From Nocardia sp. NRRL S-836 (GTDB lineage Bacteria > Actinomycetota > Actinomycetes > Mycobacteriales > Pseudonocardiaceae), in NCBI RefSeq assembly GCF_001279525.1, contig NZ_LGDY01000113.1, positions 1-64,000 on the forward strand: a stretch of 64,000 nucleotides of DNA, in the 5' to 3' direction. Positions within the stretch are counted from its first letter, which is position 1; the number at the start of each line of letters is the position of its first letter. Made by a program: the position numbers and the translations under genes. This document shows, in pieces, positions 49,221 through 58,123 of the stretch. The notes beneath the pieces are model-generated. The model saw only the letters and a program-made list of their open reading frames with translations, had not been told where the DNA came from and searched no databases.

Positions 49221-50953
49221 ACGCACTCGGGCTGCTGCGCCTGACCAGCGGTCACCGGCGCGGGCTCGCCCTGGCCGCGACGGCGACGCTGGTCGCGTCC
49301 GGGCTCGGGCTGCTCCAGCCGCAGCTGCTGCGGACGGCCGTCGACTCGGCGGCGGCCGTGCCGTGGCCGGTGATCGCGGCGATGGCGGCGTTGTTCGTGG
49401 TGCAGGCGTGCGTGGACGGCCTCGGGCTGTTCCTGCTGGAACGCACCGGTGAACGGGTCGTGCTCGGGGTGCGCCGCCGGCTCGTGGCCCGGCTGCTGCG
49501 GCTGCGGATGGCGGAGTTCGACGCGCACCGGGTCGGCGACCTGATGTCCAGGGTCAGCGTCGACACGACGGTGCTGCGCGAGGTCGTCTCCACCGCGTCG
49601 GTCCAGCTGGTCACCGGCACGCTGACCGGCGCGGGCACCGTGGTGCTGATGCTGCTGGTCGACCCGGTGCTGTTCGCGTGGGTGATGACGACCGTCGTCG
49701 TCGCGGCCGTGGTGGTCTACTCGCTGGTCGGCAGGTTGCGGACCGCCGGTGAGCAGATGCAGCGCGGGGTCGGTGAGATGACCGCGGAGCTGGAGCGCGC
49801 GCTCGGTGCGTTGCGGACCGTGCGCGCGTGCCGTGCCGAGGAACGCGAGGAGGCGCTGATCGGGCAGCGCGCCGAGCAGGCGTGTGCCGCGGGGGTGCGG
49901 GCCGCCCGGATCACGTCCGTGATGAGCCCCGCTGTCGAGCTGGCGTTGCGCGGGTCGTTGCTCGTCGTGCTGCTGGTCGGCGGCACGCGCGTGGCCAGGG
50001 ACGCGGCGTCGGTCGGCGACCTCATGGCGTTCCTGCTCTACGCCACCTACCTGATCATCCCGTTCACCTCCGTCCTGCAGGGCATCGGGCTGCTGCAGAA
50101 GGGCATGGGCGCGCTCGGCCGGGTCGCCGAGGTGCAGGAGCTGCCGGTCGAGAACCCGTCAGGGACTACACCCGCACGGCAGGGCGAAATCGCACTCGAA
50201 TTCCGGGACGTCTGGTTCCGGTACCGCGACCGGCCGGTGCTGCGCGGCGTGTCCTTCACCGTTCACCCGCGCTCGCACGTCGCACTGGTCGGCCTGTCCG
50301 GCGCCGGCAAGTCGACCACGTTCGCGCTCGTCGAACGATTCTACGAGCCGGACTCGGGTGCGGTGCTCGCGAACGGCACGAACATCGCGGAATTCGCCCT
50401 GGACCGGTGGCGGTCCCGAATCGCACTGGTCGACCAGGACTGCCCGGTTCTCAGCGGCACCCTGCGTGACAATCTCCGTTACGCGGTGTCCGGCGCCTCG
50501 GACGGCGATCTGCGCGAAGTGCTGGAACTCGCCAATCTCGGCGATCTCGTGCGCCGTCTGCCCGACGGTCTCGACACACCGCTCGGCGAACGCGGTCGTG
50601 CGCTGTCCGGCGGTGAACGCCAGCGCGTCGCACTGGCCCGTGCCCTGCTCACCCGCCCCGACCTGCTGCTCCTCGACGAACCGACCGCGCACCTCGACCC
50701 GGTGAACGAGCGGGCACTGCACCGCGCGATCCGGCGGGCCACGCGGGAGTGCGCATTGCTGGTGATCGCGCACCGGTTGTCCACAATTCGCGAGGCCGAC
50801 CAGATCGTGGTGCTGCAGGCGGGCGAGGTCGTCGCGCGGGGCACACATGACGAGTTGCTCGCCATCAATGATTTCTATGGCAGCCTCGTCGCGGGAGAGT
50901 TCATGCAGAATGCAAATCCATTCGATACCGAAACATCCCCTGGATGGAGGTAG
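49217..50953 (+). CDS. Lasso peptide ABC exporter (D)
   Basis: The 578-residue half-transporter has six transmembrane helices in the first ~310 residues (for example GLALAATATLVASGLGLLQPQLL) and a nucleotide-binding domain: Walker A GLSGAGKSTT, signature LSGGERQRVALARALL, Walker B DLLLLDEPTAHLD and H-loop VIAHRLST. It should work as a homodimer to export the mature lasso peptide and thereby provide self-protection. There is no N-terminal peptidase domain. It is translationally coupled to the B gene. Confidence 0.92.
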   Translation: MNALGLLRLTSGHRRGLALAATATLVASGLGLLQPQLLRTAVDSAAAVPWPVIAAMAALFVVQACVDGLGLFLLERTGERVVLGVRRRLVARLLRLRMAEFDAHRVGDLMSRVSVDTTVLREVVSTASVQLVTGTLTGAGTVVLMLLVDPVLFAWVMTTVVVAAVVVYSLVGRLRTAGEQMQRGVGEMTAELERALGALRTVRACRAEEREEALIGQRAEQACAAGVRAARITSVMSPAVELALRGSLLVVLLVGGTRVARDAASVGDLMAFLLYATYLIIPFTSVLQGIGLLQKGMGALGRVAEVQELPVENPSGTTPARQGEIALEFRDVWFRYRDRPVLRGVSFTVHPRSHVALVGLSGAGKSTTFALVERFYEPDSGAVLANGTNIAEFALDRWRSRIALVDQDCPVLSGTLRDNLRYAVSGASDGDLREVLELANLGDLVRRLPDGLDTPLGERGRALSGGERQRVALARALLTRPDLLLLDEPTAHLDPVNERALHRAIRRATRECALLVIAHRLSTIREADQIVVLQAGEVVARGTHDELLAINDFYGSLVAGEFMQNANPFDTETSPGWR

Positions 50954-51015
50954 GACATTCCTCCAGGCGGTGCCAACATGGCTACTCCCATCCGCATCCG
51001 GGAGAAAGGCGAGTC

Positions 51016-51651
51016 GTGTTGCGACCTTCTCCGGCAAGCCGCACCGAATTCGTCGAGCTTCTGCACGACCGCTCCACGATCATTCGCACGCTGGTCGACC
51101 TGGTGGCCCGCAGCGGCTCGGTGCGGTGCGTGCTGACGAGCAGCGGCGGTGTCGACGGCGACCTGCTCGACCTCGTGGTCGGCGCCGCCGAGCGGGGCCG
51201 GCTGCTGCTCGACGCGGCGCTCGCCCTGCGGACCGAGTCCGTCGACCGGGCCACCCGCCACCGCGTGGAGGTCCGCGTGCACTCCGGGCCCGCCCGGCCG
51301 ATGCTCGTCTTCGACGACCGCAGCGCCGTGCTGCCACTCGCCACCGGCGACCTGAACGCCGGTGCCGTCCTGCTGCGCAGCCCGCTGTCGGACCCGTACG
51401 GCCAGCTGTTCGAGCTCATGTGGTCCGACGCCCGCACACCGGCCGAGTGCGCTCCGCACGACCACACCCTGACCAGCCGCGAGGTCCTGGTCATCGGGCT
51501 GCTGCTGGACGGCGCCACCGACCACCAGGTCGCCGCGCGGCTGGGCATGAGCAGCCGGACGGTCCGCGCGGTGGTGGCGCAGCTGCAGCAGCGCTTCGGC
51601 ACCCGCTCGCGCATGGCCCTCGGTTTCCGGCTGGCCCGCGTCACCGACTAG
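51016..51651 (+). CDS. LuxR-type helix-turn-helix regulator
   Basis: This 211-residue protein starts at GTG 51016 with GGAGAAAGG upstream. The C-terminal LuxR/GerE domain is HTLTSREVLVIGLLLDGATDHQVAARLGMSSRTVRAVVAQLQQRFGTRSRMALGFRLAR (about residues 153-210). The N-terminal ~140 residues (LLHDRSTIIRTLVDLVARSG, DLVVGAAERGRLLLDAAL, PLSDPYGQLFELMW) match actinomycete orphan LuxR regulators without a receiver domain. It follows the exporter by 62 bp in the same direction and probably controls the lasso cluster. Confidence 0.82.
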   Translation: MLRPSPASRTEFVELLHDRSTIIRTLVDLVARSGSVRCVLTSSGGVDGDLLDLVVGAAERGRLLLDAALALRTESVDRATRHRVEVRVHSGPARPMLVFDDRSAVLPLATGDLNAGAVLLRSPLSDPYGQLFELMWSDARTPAECAPHDHTLTSREVLVIGLLLDGATDHQVAARLGMSSRTVRAVVAQLQQRFGTRSRMALGFRLARVTD

Positions 51652-51762
51652 CGCCCGGTGGTGTGGCGCGTGACGGCGCCGTGGCGATTCGCGGTCGGAC
51701 GGGCACCGTACGGGGGCGGTGCCCGAGCGTGGATCACCCGCCACCGTTCCGCGTCGCGCCAC

Positions 51763-51768
51763 TAGATT
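51763..51768 (+). promoter_or_regulatory. -10 element (TAGATT) for leaderless mocA-like transcript
   Basis: TAGATT lies six bases before ATG 51775. No convincing Shine-Dalgarno sequence is present, so a leaderless transcript is likely. Confidence 0.45.
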
Positions 51769-51774
51769 CGAGGT

Positions 51775-52344
51775 ATGCGCGTGGCCGGTCTGTTGCTCGC
51801 CGCGGGGGCCGGTCGCCGGTTCGGCTCCCCGAAGGCGCTCGTCCCGTTGGACGGCAAGCTGTTCGTCGACTCCGCGGCCGAGCTGCTGCGGGCCGCCGGG
51901 TGCGCGCCCGTGGTCGTGGTCCTGGGCGCCGCGGCGGACGAGGTGCGGGCGAAGGCCGCGCTGACCGGTGTGACCGTGGTCGACAACCCGGACTGGGAGT
52001 CCGGGATGGGCTCGTCGCTGCGCACGGGCCTGCGCGCGGTCGGCGCCGCCGACGCCGTCGTGGTGCTGCCGGTGGACACCCCCGGTGTCACGGTCGCCGC
52101 GCTGCACCGGTTGATGGCGCTGGCCGAGCCGAAAGCGCTGGCACGGGCGGTGTACGAGGGTGAGATCGGGCACCCGGTGCTGATCGGCAGCGACCACTTC
52201 GCGGGCGTGATGTCGTCGGCGGCCGGCGACCAGGGCGCGCGGGAGTACCTCAGGGCCGGCACCGTGCGCCACGTCGAGTGCTCGGACGTGGCGGACGGCG
52301 CGGACGTGGACCGGCCGGCCGATCTCCGGCCGCGCAGCGGCTGA
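51775..52344 (+). CDS. MocA-like molybdenum-cofactor nucleotidyltransferase
   Basis: This 189-residue GT-A-fold nucleotidyltransferase has the N-terminal nucleotide-binding motif LLLAAGAGRRFGSPKALVPLDGK (residues 6-28), VVVLGAAADEV, VDNPDWESGMGSSLRTGL and the metal-binding aspartate in VVLPVDTPGVTVAALHRL. GHPVLIGSDHFAGV near the C-terminus is typical of MocA/MobA-like proteins, which attach CMP to molybdopterin. No xanthine-dehydrogenase-family genes are in view. A broader NTP-transferase function remains possible. Confidence 0.83.
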   Translation: MRVAGLLLAAGAGRRFGSPKALVPLDGKLFVDSAAELLRAAGCAPVVVVLGAAADEVRAKAALTGVTVVDNPDWESGMGSSLRTGLRAVGAADAVVVLPVDTPGVTVAALHRLMALAEPKALARAVYEGEIGHPVLIGSDHFAGVMSSAAGDQGAREYLRAGTVRHVECSDVADGADVDRPADLRPRSG

Positions 52345-52350
52345 CGGTCG

Positions 52351-52530
52351 CTAGGGACGTGCGAAAACCGCCGCCCGCGCGCAGCCGCCGGCCACGACGA
52401 GCTGCGCCAGCGCCACCCACACCGGCCAGAGCTCGGAGTAGGTGACCGCCAGCGCGATGTGGGTGGCGGCCGCGGCGGCGAAGACCACCGTCAGCACGAC
52501 CCAGATGTAGAAGTACCGCCTGATGCCCAC
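52351..52530 (-). CDS. Small two-helix membrane protein
   Basis: This 59-residue frame runs from GTG 52530 (after a GGGGGTGGG stretch) to TAG at 52351. It encodes two hydrophobic helices, YFYIWVVLTVVFAAAAATHIALAV and LWPVWVALAQLVVAGGCARAAV, separated by a short TYSE loop, with a basic RR at the start. Its stop faces the MocA-like stop six bases away, consistent with convergent genes. Function unknown. Codon use is G/C-biased at third positions, supporting a real gene. Confidence 0.6.
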   Translation of the reverse strand: MGIRRYFYIWVVLTVVFAAAAATHIALAVTYSELWPVWVALAQLVVAGGCARAAVFARP

Positions 52531-52629
52531 CCACCCCCGTCCACAGCCACTGCCGTCAACGCGCGTATCGGGGTTTGTGGCGTGCGGGTTACTGGTGGTG
52601 CCATCGGCAATCCGGTACTACTGGGCCGC

Positions 52630-53370
52630 ATGACGACCGACACCGTGACCGGGTCCGACTACGGCAACCTCGTGCGCTCGCACCTGACCCGCGTCGAGCA
52701 GCACAACGCCAGCGCGCTGGACGACGTGGCCGAGCTCGTGCTCGCCGCGGTGCAGGCCGACGGCATGATCCTCACCGCGGGCGCGGGCCACTCGCTGGCG
52801 GCCGTCGCCGAGACCTTCTACCGCGCGGGCGGCCTGGCCTGCGTGCGCCCGATCTACCACCCCGAGCTGCTGCCGATGCACGGCGCGATCAGCAGCACGT
52901 CCGCCGAACGCCGCTCCGGTCTCGCGGGCGAGGTGCTGCGCGACGCCGGTCTCGCCCCGCACGACGTGCTGTTCGTGTTCTCCACCTCCGGCGTCAACCA
53001 CTACCCGGTGGAGCTCGCCCTCCAGGCGGCCGAAGCGGGCTGCCCGGTCGTCGCCGTCACGTCGGTGTCCGCGAGCGCGCAGGCACCGCGCCGGGCCGGC
53101 ACCACGCTGGCCGAGGTCGCGACCGTCGTGCTGGACAACCTCGTGCCGCCCGGCGACGCCACCTACCCGGTGCAGGCACCGGTGACCGCGGCCGTCTCGA
53201 CGCTCGCGACGACGTTCCTGTGGAACCTGCTGATGGTGCGGCTGTTCGACAAGGCGACCGAGACGGGCGTGCCGCTGCCGTTGTGGCGCAGCGCGAACGT
53301 CGAGGGCGGCGACGCGGCCAACGCCGAGATGCTCCGGCACTACCAGACGCGCATCCCGCAGCTGGGCTAG
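52630..53370 (+). CDS. SIS-domain sugar-phosphate-binding protein
   Basis: The protein has 246 residues from ATG 52630. An N-terminal helix precedes a SIS fold: DGMILTAGAGHSLAAVAETFYRAGGLACVRPI (about 47-78), VLFVFSTSGVNHYPVELALQAAEAGCPVVAVTSV (the S-TSG phosphate loop, near 120-150) and a later helical region. Such proteins isomerise or bind ketose/aldose phosphates; this subgroup is like the DUF2529/phosphosugar-isomerase group. The partner pathway is not evident from neighbours. Confidence 0.82.
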   Translation: MTTDTVTGSDYGNLVRSHLTRVEQHNASALDDVAELVLAAVQADGMILTAGAGHSLAAVAETFYRAGGLACVRPIYHPELLPMHGAISSTSAERRSGLAGEVLRDAGLAPHDVLFVFSTSGVNHYPVELALQAAEAGCPVVAVTSVSASAQAPRRAGTTLAEVATVVLDNLVPPGDATYPVQAPVTAAVSTLATTFLWNLLMVRLFDKATETGVPLPLWRSANVEGGDAANAEMLRHYQTRIPQLG

Positions 53371-53476
53371 TCCTTCGGGCCGGACTGCCCGGATCTGCTG
53401 GAGATGTACACAGCACCTCCACATCTTGTGGTTAACCTCCCACCGGGGAATGACCTACCTGGGGGGAGCTTCACCC

Positions 53477-55039
53477 GTGGAACGGAAGACACGCAGATTC
53501 GTGCTGATCGGCGGGGCGCTCGTCACGGCCACCATCGTGGGCGTGGCGGGCGTGCTGGTGTGGGGCGGCGGCGCGGCCGGCTCCACCGAGCAGCCGGTCG
53601 AGCCGGTGGTGGACTCGCCGAGCTCGGTGGCGCAGTCGTTCGTGAACAAGCTGTTCAGCGCCGACGCCACGGCCGCGGCAGCGCTGACCGACGCGCCGGA
53701 GCCGGCCGCCAAGGCGTTCGCCGCGACGCGGTCGGGCATGGGCACCTCGGCCTACCAGGCCCGGCTGCTCGTCGTGCCGACCCTCGCGGAGGGCGCGACC
53801 ACGACCGAGATCCCGGCCTCGGTGACGTGGACGATGCCGAACTCGGCCGCGCTGAAGTACGACGTGAAGATCGGCCTGCAGCTCTCGGGCACGACGTGGA
53901 AGGTCCACTGGACGCCCGCGCTGGTGCACCCGCAGCTCACCGAGGGCGGCTCGCTCGTCTACCGCAAGGCCCTCGCGGACGGCGCCCTGCTCGGCCGGGA
54001 CGGCAAGCCGCTGGTGCAGGGCTCGCTGCCGGAAGGCCTCTACACGACGATCACGGGCGCGGCGGGTGACCTGAAGGGCACCGACGGCTGGGAGGTCGGT
54101 CTCTCGAACGGCACCGCATTCGTGGCGCTCGACGGCAAGAAGCCGGAGATGGGCGAGAAGCTCACCGTCACGATCGACCCGGCCCGCCAGGCCGCCGCGC
54201 AGGCCGCCGTCGACGCGCTGCCGCAGGGTGCCGCGATCGTCGCCGTCGACCCGGCCACGACCGAGGTCCTCGCGGTGGCCCAGAACAAGGCGCTGGCCGG
54301 CACCAACCCGTTCGTCGGCCGCTACGCGCCCGGTTCGACGATGAAGATCGTGACCGCCGCCGCGGCGATGGAGGCCGGACTGGTCCAGTCCGGCACCGCG
54401 GTGCCCTGCCCCGCCCGCGCCACCATCGGCACGCGCACGGTGAACAACGCCGGTTTCGGTCACGAGTCGCTGCCGTTCCACACCGCGTTCGCCCTGTCCT
54501 GCAACACGACCTTCGGCGAGCTCGGCCTGAAGCTGCCCGCCACGGCGTTGCCGGACATGGCCAAGCGCTTCGGTCTCGGCGCCGACTGGGACATGGCCGG
54601 TGCGTCCACCAACACCGGCAAGGTGCCGCCCGCGACCGGTGACCAGCAGGTGGAGAACAGCTTCGGCCAGGGCAACGTCCAGGCCAGCCCGTTCGGCATG
54701 GCCCTGGTCGCCGCGACCGTCGCGTCCGGCCGCACGCCGACCCCGACCCTGCTGCGCGGCCGGGTCGGCACACCCGGCGACGTCGGCGCGGCGCCACCCC
54801 GCGCGGCACTGCCCGCGTTGCGGCAGATGATGACCGAGGTCGTGACCAGCGGCACGGCGAAGCAGCTCGCCGGGTTCCGCGGCCTGGCGGGCAAGACCGG
54901 CACCGCCGAGGCCGGTGGCGGCACCGCGCACGGCTGGTTCGTCGGCTACCAGGGCAACGTGGCGTTCGCGGTGTTCGTGGAGAACGCCGGTTCGTCGCAG
55001 AGCGCCCTGAACGCGACCGCCGCGTTCCTCAAGGGCTGA
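53477..55039 (+). CDS. Class B penicillin-binding protein with MecA/NTF2-like N-terminal domain
   Basis: The 520-residue protein starts at GTG 53477, after a GGGGGGAG ribosome-binding site. One N-terminal anchor helix (FVLIGGALVTATIVGVAGVLVW) precedes an NTF2-like domain (VAQSFVNKLFSADATAAAALTDAPEPAAKAF) and a transpeptidase with SxxK PGSTMK, SxN SCNTTFGE and KTG GKTGTAEAGG. It cross-links peptidoglycan at the cell surface and should bind beta-lactams. The domain order is that of PbpA/MecA-like actinobacterial proteins. It is followed by a strong terminator. Confidence 0.9.
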   Translation: MERKTRRFVLIGGALVTATIVGVAGVLVWGGGAAGSTEQPVEPVVDSPSSVAQSFVNKLFSADATAAAALTDAPEPAAKAFAATRSGMGTSAYQARLLVVPTLAEGATTTEIPASVTWTMPNSAALKYDVKIGLQLSGTTWKVHWTPALVHPQLTEGGSLVYRKALADGALLGRDGKPLVQGSLPEGLYTTITGAAGDLKGTDGWEVGLSNGTAFVALDGKKPEMGEKLTVTIDPARQAAAQAAVDALPQGAAIVAVDPATTEVLAVAQNKALAGTNPFVGRYAPGSTMKIVTAAAAMEAGLVQSGTAVPCPARATIGTRTVNNAGFGHESLPFHTAFALSCNTTFGELGLKLPATALPDMAKRFGLGADWDMAGASTNTGKVPPATGDQQVENSFGQGNVQASPFGMALVAATVASGRTPTPTLLRGRVGTPGDVGAAPPRAALPALRQMMTEVVTSGTAKQLAGFRGLAGKTGTAEAGGGTAHGWFVGYQGNVAFAVFVENAGSSQSALNATAAFLKG

Positions 55040-55049
55040 TCCCGCGGTG

Positions 55050-55078
55050 TCCGCCGGGGACGCGCCGTCCCCGGCGGA
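55050..55078 (+). terminator. Terminator of the penicillin-binding-protein gene
   Basis: TCCGCCGGGGACG and CGTCCCCGGCGGA form a perfect 13-bp stem with a 3-nt loop, 11 bp after the stop. Confidence 0.8.
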
Positions 55079-55093
55079 ACGCCCCAGGTGAAA

Positions 55094-55133
55094 CACCTCG
55101 GGCGAGACACCTCGGGCGAGACACCTCGGGCGG
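55094..55133. repeat. 14-bp tandem repeat, nearly three copies
   Basis: CACCTCGGGCGAGA occurs twice in tandem, followed by CACCTCGGGCGG. It is the only notable element in the 313-bp gap between the PBP terminator and the next gene. Confidence 0.6.
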
Positions 55134-55339
55134 AGTGCCGCGGTGACCGCGACCGCCCGCCGGCTCCCCCGGTGCGACGGACGCCCGGCGTCCGTGCCGG
55201 TCCGGTGTGCACCGTCCTGCGACGCGCACCCACCACGTCAACCGATCGCCCACTGACCCTGATGTCCGCCCTATGGCTGACGGGGCGGCAGCTTGCGGCC
55301 AGACGCGCCTCTTCGGCCGCGCGACGCTTCGGCGATCGA

Positions 55340-55345
55340 TACGGT
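55340..55345 (+). promoter_or_regulatory. -10 element (TACGGT) for leaderless membrane-protein transcript
   Basis: TACGGT followed by seven bases and ATG, matching the spacing seen at other leaderless starts in this window. Confidence 0.45.
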
Positions 55346-55352
55346 CGCCGTC

Positions 55353-55919
55353 ATGAGGGGTACGTGGAACGTCCCGTTCACCGGTGTTCTGCTCGGCATC
55401 ACCGTCCTGCTGCTCGCCGACCCGCTGATTCCCGGCTCCGCCTGGTGGCTGTCACCGCTGCTGTGCACCGGCGTGGCGACCGTGAGCACGCTGCTGATCA
55501 GCTTCGGCGTGAACACCATCCCCGGCGCCTCAGCGCGGTTCGTCGCCGGCCTCACCTCAGGACTGCTCCTCGCCGCCACGGTCGGCTCGGTCGTGGCGAC
55601 CCCCGCGGGAACGGGCTCGACGCTGGAGGCGATCGTGCCGGGCGCGGCGCCGTTCCTGCTGTTCCGCGCCGTGGTGGCGACTGCGGACATGCTCACACCG
55701 TCGTTCACCGTGTCGTTGCTGGCGGGGTTGACGGGGACGGCGGTGTACACGGCCGCGGTGCCGCTGGTGGCAGCCAAGCACCCGGGCCTGTCGCTCTGGG
55801 CGTGCCTGGGGATCGCGGCGGTGATCGGGTACGTGGAGGGGATGCTCGTCGGTGCCGCGCTCCGGCCGCTCTTCGCAGCCGAGAGCCCGGCGGGCGGAAC
55901 GGATCGCCCACGGGCCTGA
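55353..55919 (+). CDS. Integral membrane protein of unknown function
   Basis: This 188-residue protein from ATG 55353 has five or six predicted transmembrane helices (VPFTGVLLGITVLLLADPLIP, WWLSPLLCTGVATVSTLLISFGVN, FVAGLTSGLLLAATVGSVVAT, VSLLAGLTGTAVYTAAVPLVA, LWACLGIAAVIGYVEGMLVGAAL). No family motif is recognised. TACGGT lies seven bases before the ATG, suggesting a leaderless transcript. It stands alone. Confidence 0.65.
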   Translation: MRGTWNVPFTGVLLGITVLLLADPLIPGSAWWLSPLLCTGVATVSTLLISFGVNTIPGASARFVAGLTSGLLLAATVGSVVATPAGTGSTLEAIVPGAAPFLLFRAVVATADMLTPSFTVSLLAGLTGTAVYTAAVPLVAAKHPGLSLWACLGIAAVIGYVEGMLVGAALRPLFAAESPAGGTDRPRA

Positions 55920-56106
55920 GCACGGCAACCCCGCGGCCCGGTCCGCACAGCCGTTTCCGCTCCAGCGCCACGGCACTCGGCGTCCACAGCACCGCGGCGC
56001 CCAGCCGTTGCGCGGCACCGAAATCCAGCCACCCCGCCCAGGCCACCTCGCCCGGTCCAACCGCCAACCCCTGGCCACCGGCCGCCGCGTGCGCAGGCGG
56101 CGCCGG

Positions 56107-57993
56107 TCAGGACGTCGCGGCCTCCGCACGCGCGCTGAACTTCCGCGTCGGTAAGACCTCGACCACGGGCGGCTCGGCGAACTGCGTGTTGTACAGGTCC
56201 GCGTACCGGCCCTCCGCCGCCATCAGCTCGGTGTGCGTGCCGCGTTCCACGATGTCCCCGTGCTCCAGCACGAGGATCTGGTCGGCGTTGCGGATCGTGG
56301 ACAGCCGGTGCGCGATGACCAGCGCCGTCCGGCCCAGCAACGCCTCCGTGAGCGCCGCCTGCACGGCCGCCTCCGACTCGGAGTCGAGGTGCGCGGTCGC
56401 CTCGTCCAGGATCACCACGCGCGGCTTCGCCAGCAGCAGGCGCGCGATCGTCAGCCGCTGCCGTTCACCGCCGGAGAGGCGGTAGCCGCGCTCGCCGACC
56501 ACCGTGTCGAGCTGGTCGGGCAGCGAGGTGACCAGGTCGAGCAGCCGGGCCCGCCGCAGCGCGTCCCAGAGCTCGTCGTCGGACGCGCCCGGCGACGCGT
56601 ACTCCAGGTTCGCGCGGATCGTGTCGTGGAACAGGTGGCCGTCCTGCGTGACCACGCCGACCGTGGAGCGCAGCGAGTCGAACGTGAGGTCTCGTACGTC
56701 CACATCGGACAGCCGGACGGCACCGGAGTCGATGTCGTACAGGCGCGGGACCAGGGAGGCCAGTGTCGACTTGCCGGCGCCGGACGAGCCGACCACCGCG
56801 ACCAGCTGACCGGCTTCGGCCTTGAAGCTGATGCCGTGCAGCACTTCCTCGCCGCCGCGGGTGTCCAATGTGGCCACCGACTCCAGCGACGCCAGCGACA
56901 CCTTCGCCGCGGACGGGTAGGCGAACCGGACGTCGTCGAACTCGACCGACACCGGGCCGTCGGGCACCGAGCGGGCGCCGGGCCGTTCCTGGATCATCGG
57001 CTCCAGGTCCAGGACCTCGAAGACCCGCTCGAACGACACCAGCGCCGTCATCACGTCGACACGGGCGTTGGCCAGCGCGGTGAGCGGCGCGTAGAGGCGG
57101 GTCAGCAGCAGCGCCAGCGACACCACGGTGCCGGCGGCCAGGTGACCGGTCAGCGCCAGGTAGCCGCCGAGGCCGTAGACCAGGGCCTGCGCGAGCGCCG
57201 ACACCAGCGTGAGGCCGGTCATGAACCAGCGCGTGGCCATGGCGGTGCGGATGCCGATGTCGCGGACCTGCGCGGCCTTGTCCGAGAACTCCTGCTCCTC
57301 GCGGTCGGGGCGGCCGAAGAGCTTCACCAGGGTCGCGCCGGGAGCGGAGAACCGCTCGGTCGACTGGGTGACCATCGAGGCGTTGAGCGCGGAGGCCTCG
57401 CGCTGCATGTCGGCCATCCGCCGGCCCATCCGCTTGGCGGGCAGCACGAACACCGGCAGCAGCACCAGCGCCAGCGCGGTGACCTGCCACGACAGGGTGA
57501 ACATCACGCCCAGCGACAGGGCCAGCTGGATGATGTTCGTGACGAAGCCCGACAGCGTCGAGGTGAAGGCGCGCTGGGCGCCGATCACGTCGTTGTTCAG
57601 CCGCGACACCAGCGCACCGGTGCGCGTGCGGGTGAAGAACGCGACCGGCATCTTCTGCACATGGCCGAACACGGCCCGGCGCAGGTCGTAGATCAGTCCC
57701 TCGCCGATGCGCGTGGACTGCCACCGCTCCACGACCCCCAGCCCGGCGTCGACCAGCGCGATCACGGCGATCACGACGGCCAGCCACACCACCACCGAGG
57801 GCACGGCGCCGCCCACGATCGCGTCGACCACGCGACCGGCGAGCAGCGGGGTCGACACGGCGAGGACCGAGGACACCACCGTGAGCAGGAGGAACACCAC
57901 GAGCTTCGCCCGATGCGGCCGGGCGAAGGCCAGTACGCGCCGGAAGGTGCCGCGGCGCACCTTCGTCGGCGCGTCCGCGGTCACCCCCATCAT
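56107..57993 (-). CDS. ABC exporter (fused membrane and ATPase domains)
   Basis: The protein has 628 residues from ATG 57993 (MMGVTADAP...); the next codon is also ATG. Six transmembrane helices (FLLLTVVSSVLAVSTPLLAGRVVDAI, VVWLAVVIAVIALVDAGLGVVE and others) precede an ATPase: Walker A VGSSGAGKSTLASL, Q-loop VVTQDGHLFHDTIRANL, signature LSGGERQRLTIARLLL, Walker B VVILDEATAHLD and H-loop AHRLSTIRNAD. It is an MsbA/MDR-like homodimeric exporter. There is an insertion before Walker A (SAAKVSLASLESVATLDTRGGEEVL) not usual in the family. The substrate is unknown. Confidence 0.88.
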   Translation of the reverse strand: MMGVTADAPTKVRRGTFRRVLAFARPHRAKLVVFLLLTVVSSVLAVSTPLLAGRVVDAIVGGAVPSVVVWLAVVIAVIALVDAGLGVVERWQSTRIGEGLIYDLRRAVFGHVQKMPVAFFTRTRTGALVSRLNNDVIGAQRAFTSTLSGFVTNIIQLALSLGVMFTLSWQVTALALVLLPVFVLPAKRMGRRMADMQREASALNASMVTQSTERFSAPGATLVKLFGRPDREEQEFSDKAAQVRDIGIRTAMATRWFMTGLTLVSALAQALVYGLGGYLALTGHLAAGTVVSLALLLTRLYAPLTALANARVDVMTALVSFERVFEVLDLEPMIQERPGARSVPDGPVSVEFDDVRFAYPSAAKVSLASLESVATLDTRGGEEVLHGISFKAEAGQLVAVVGSSGAGKSTLASLVPRLYDIDSGAVRLSDVDVRDLTFDSLRSTVGVVTQDGHLFHDTIRANLEYASPGASDDELWDALRRARLLDLVTSLPDQLDTVVGERGYRLSGGERQRLTIARLLLAKPRVVILDEATAHLDSESEAAVQAALTEALLGRTALVIAHRLSTIRNADQILVLEHGDIVERGTHTELMAAEGRYADLYNTQFAEPPVVEVLPTRKFSARAEAATS

Positions 57994-58123
57994 GAATCGC
58001 CAGGAGCTGTAGCCGTCCACGCCTCTAAGAACAGCACAGCGGTCCGACAATTCCTGAACAGAACGCCTGGAGAGCTCGTTCAGCTCTGAGCGGACACCCG
58101 CCCGAACCGTCGGTTCCGGGCCG

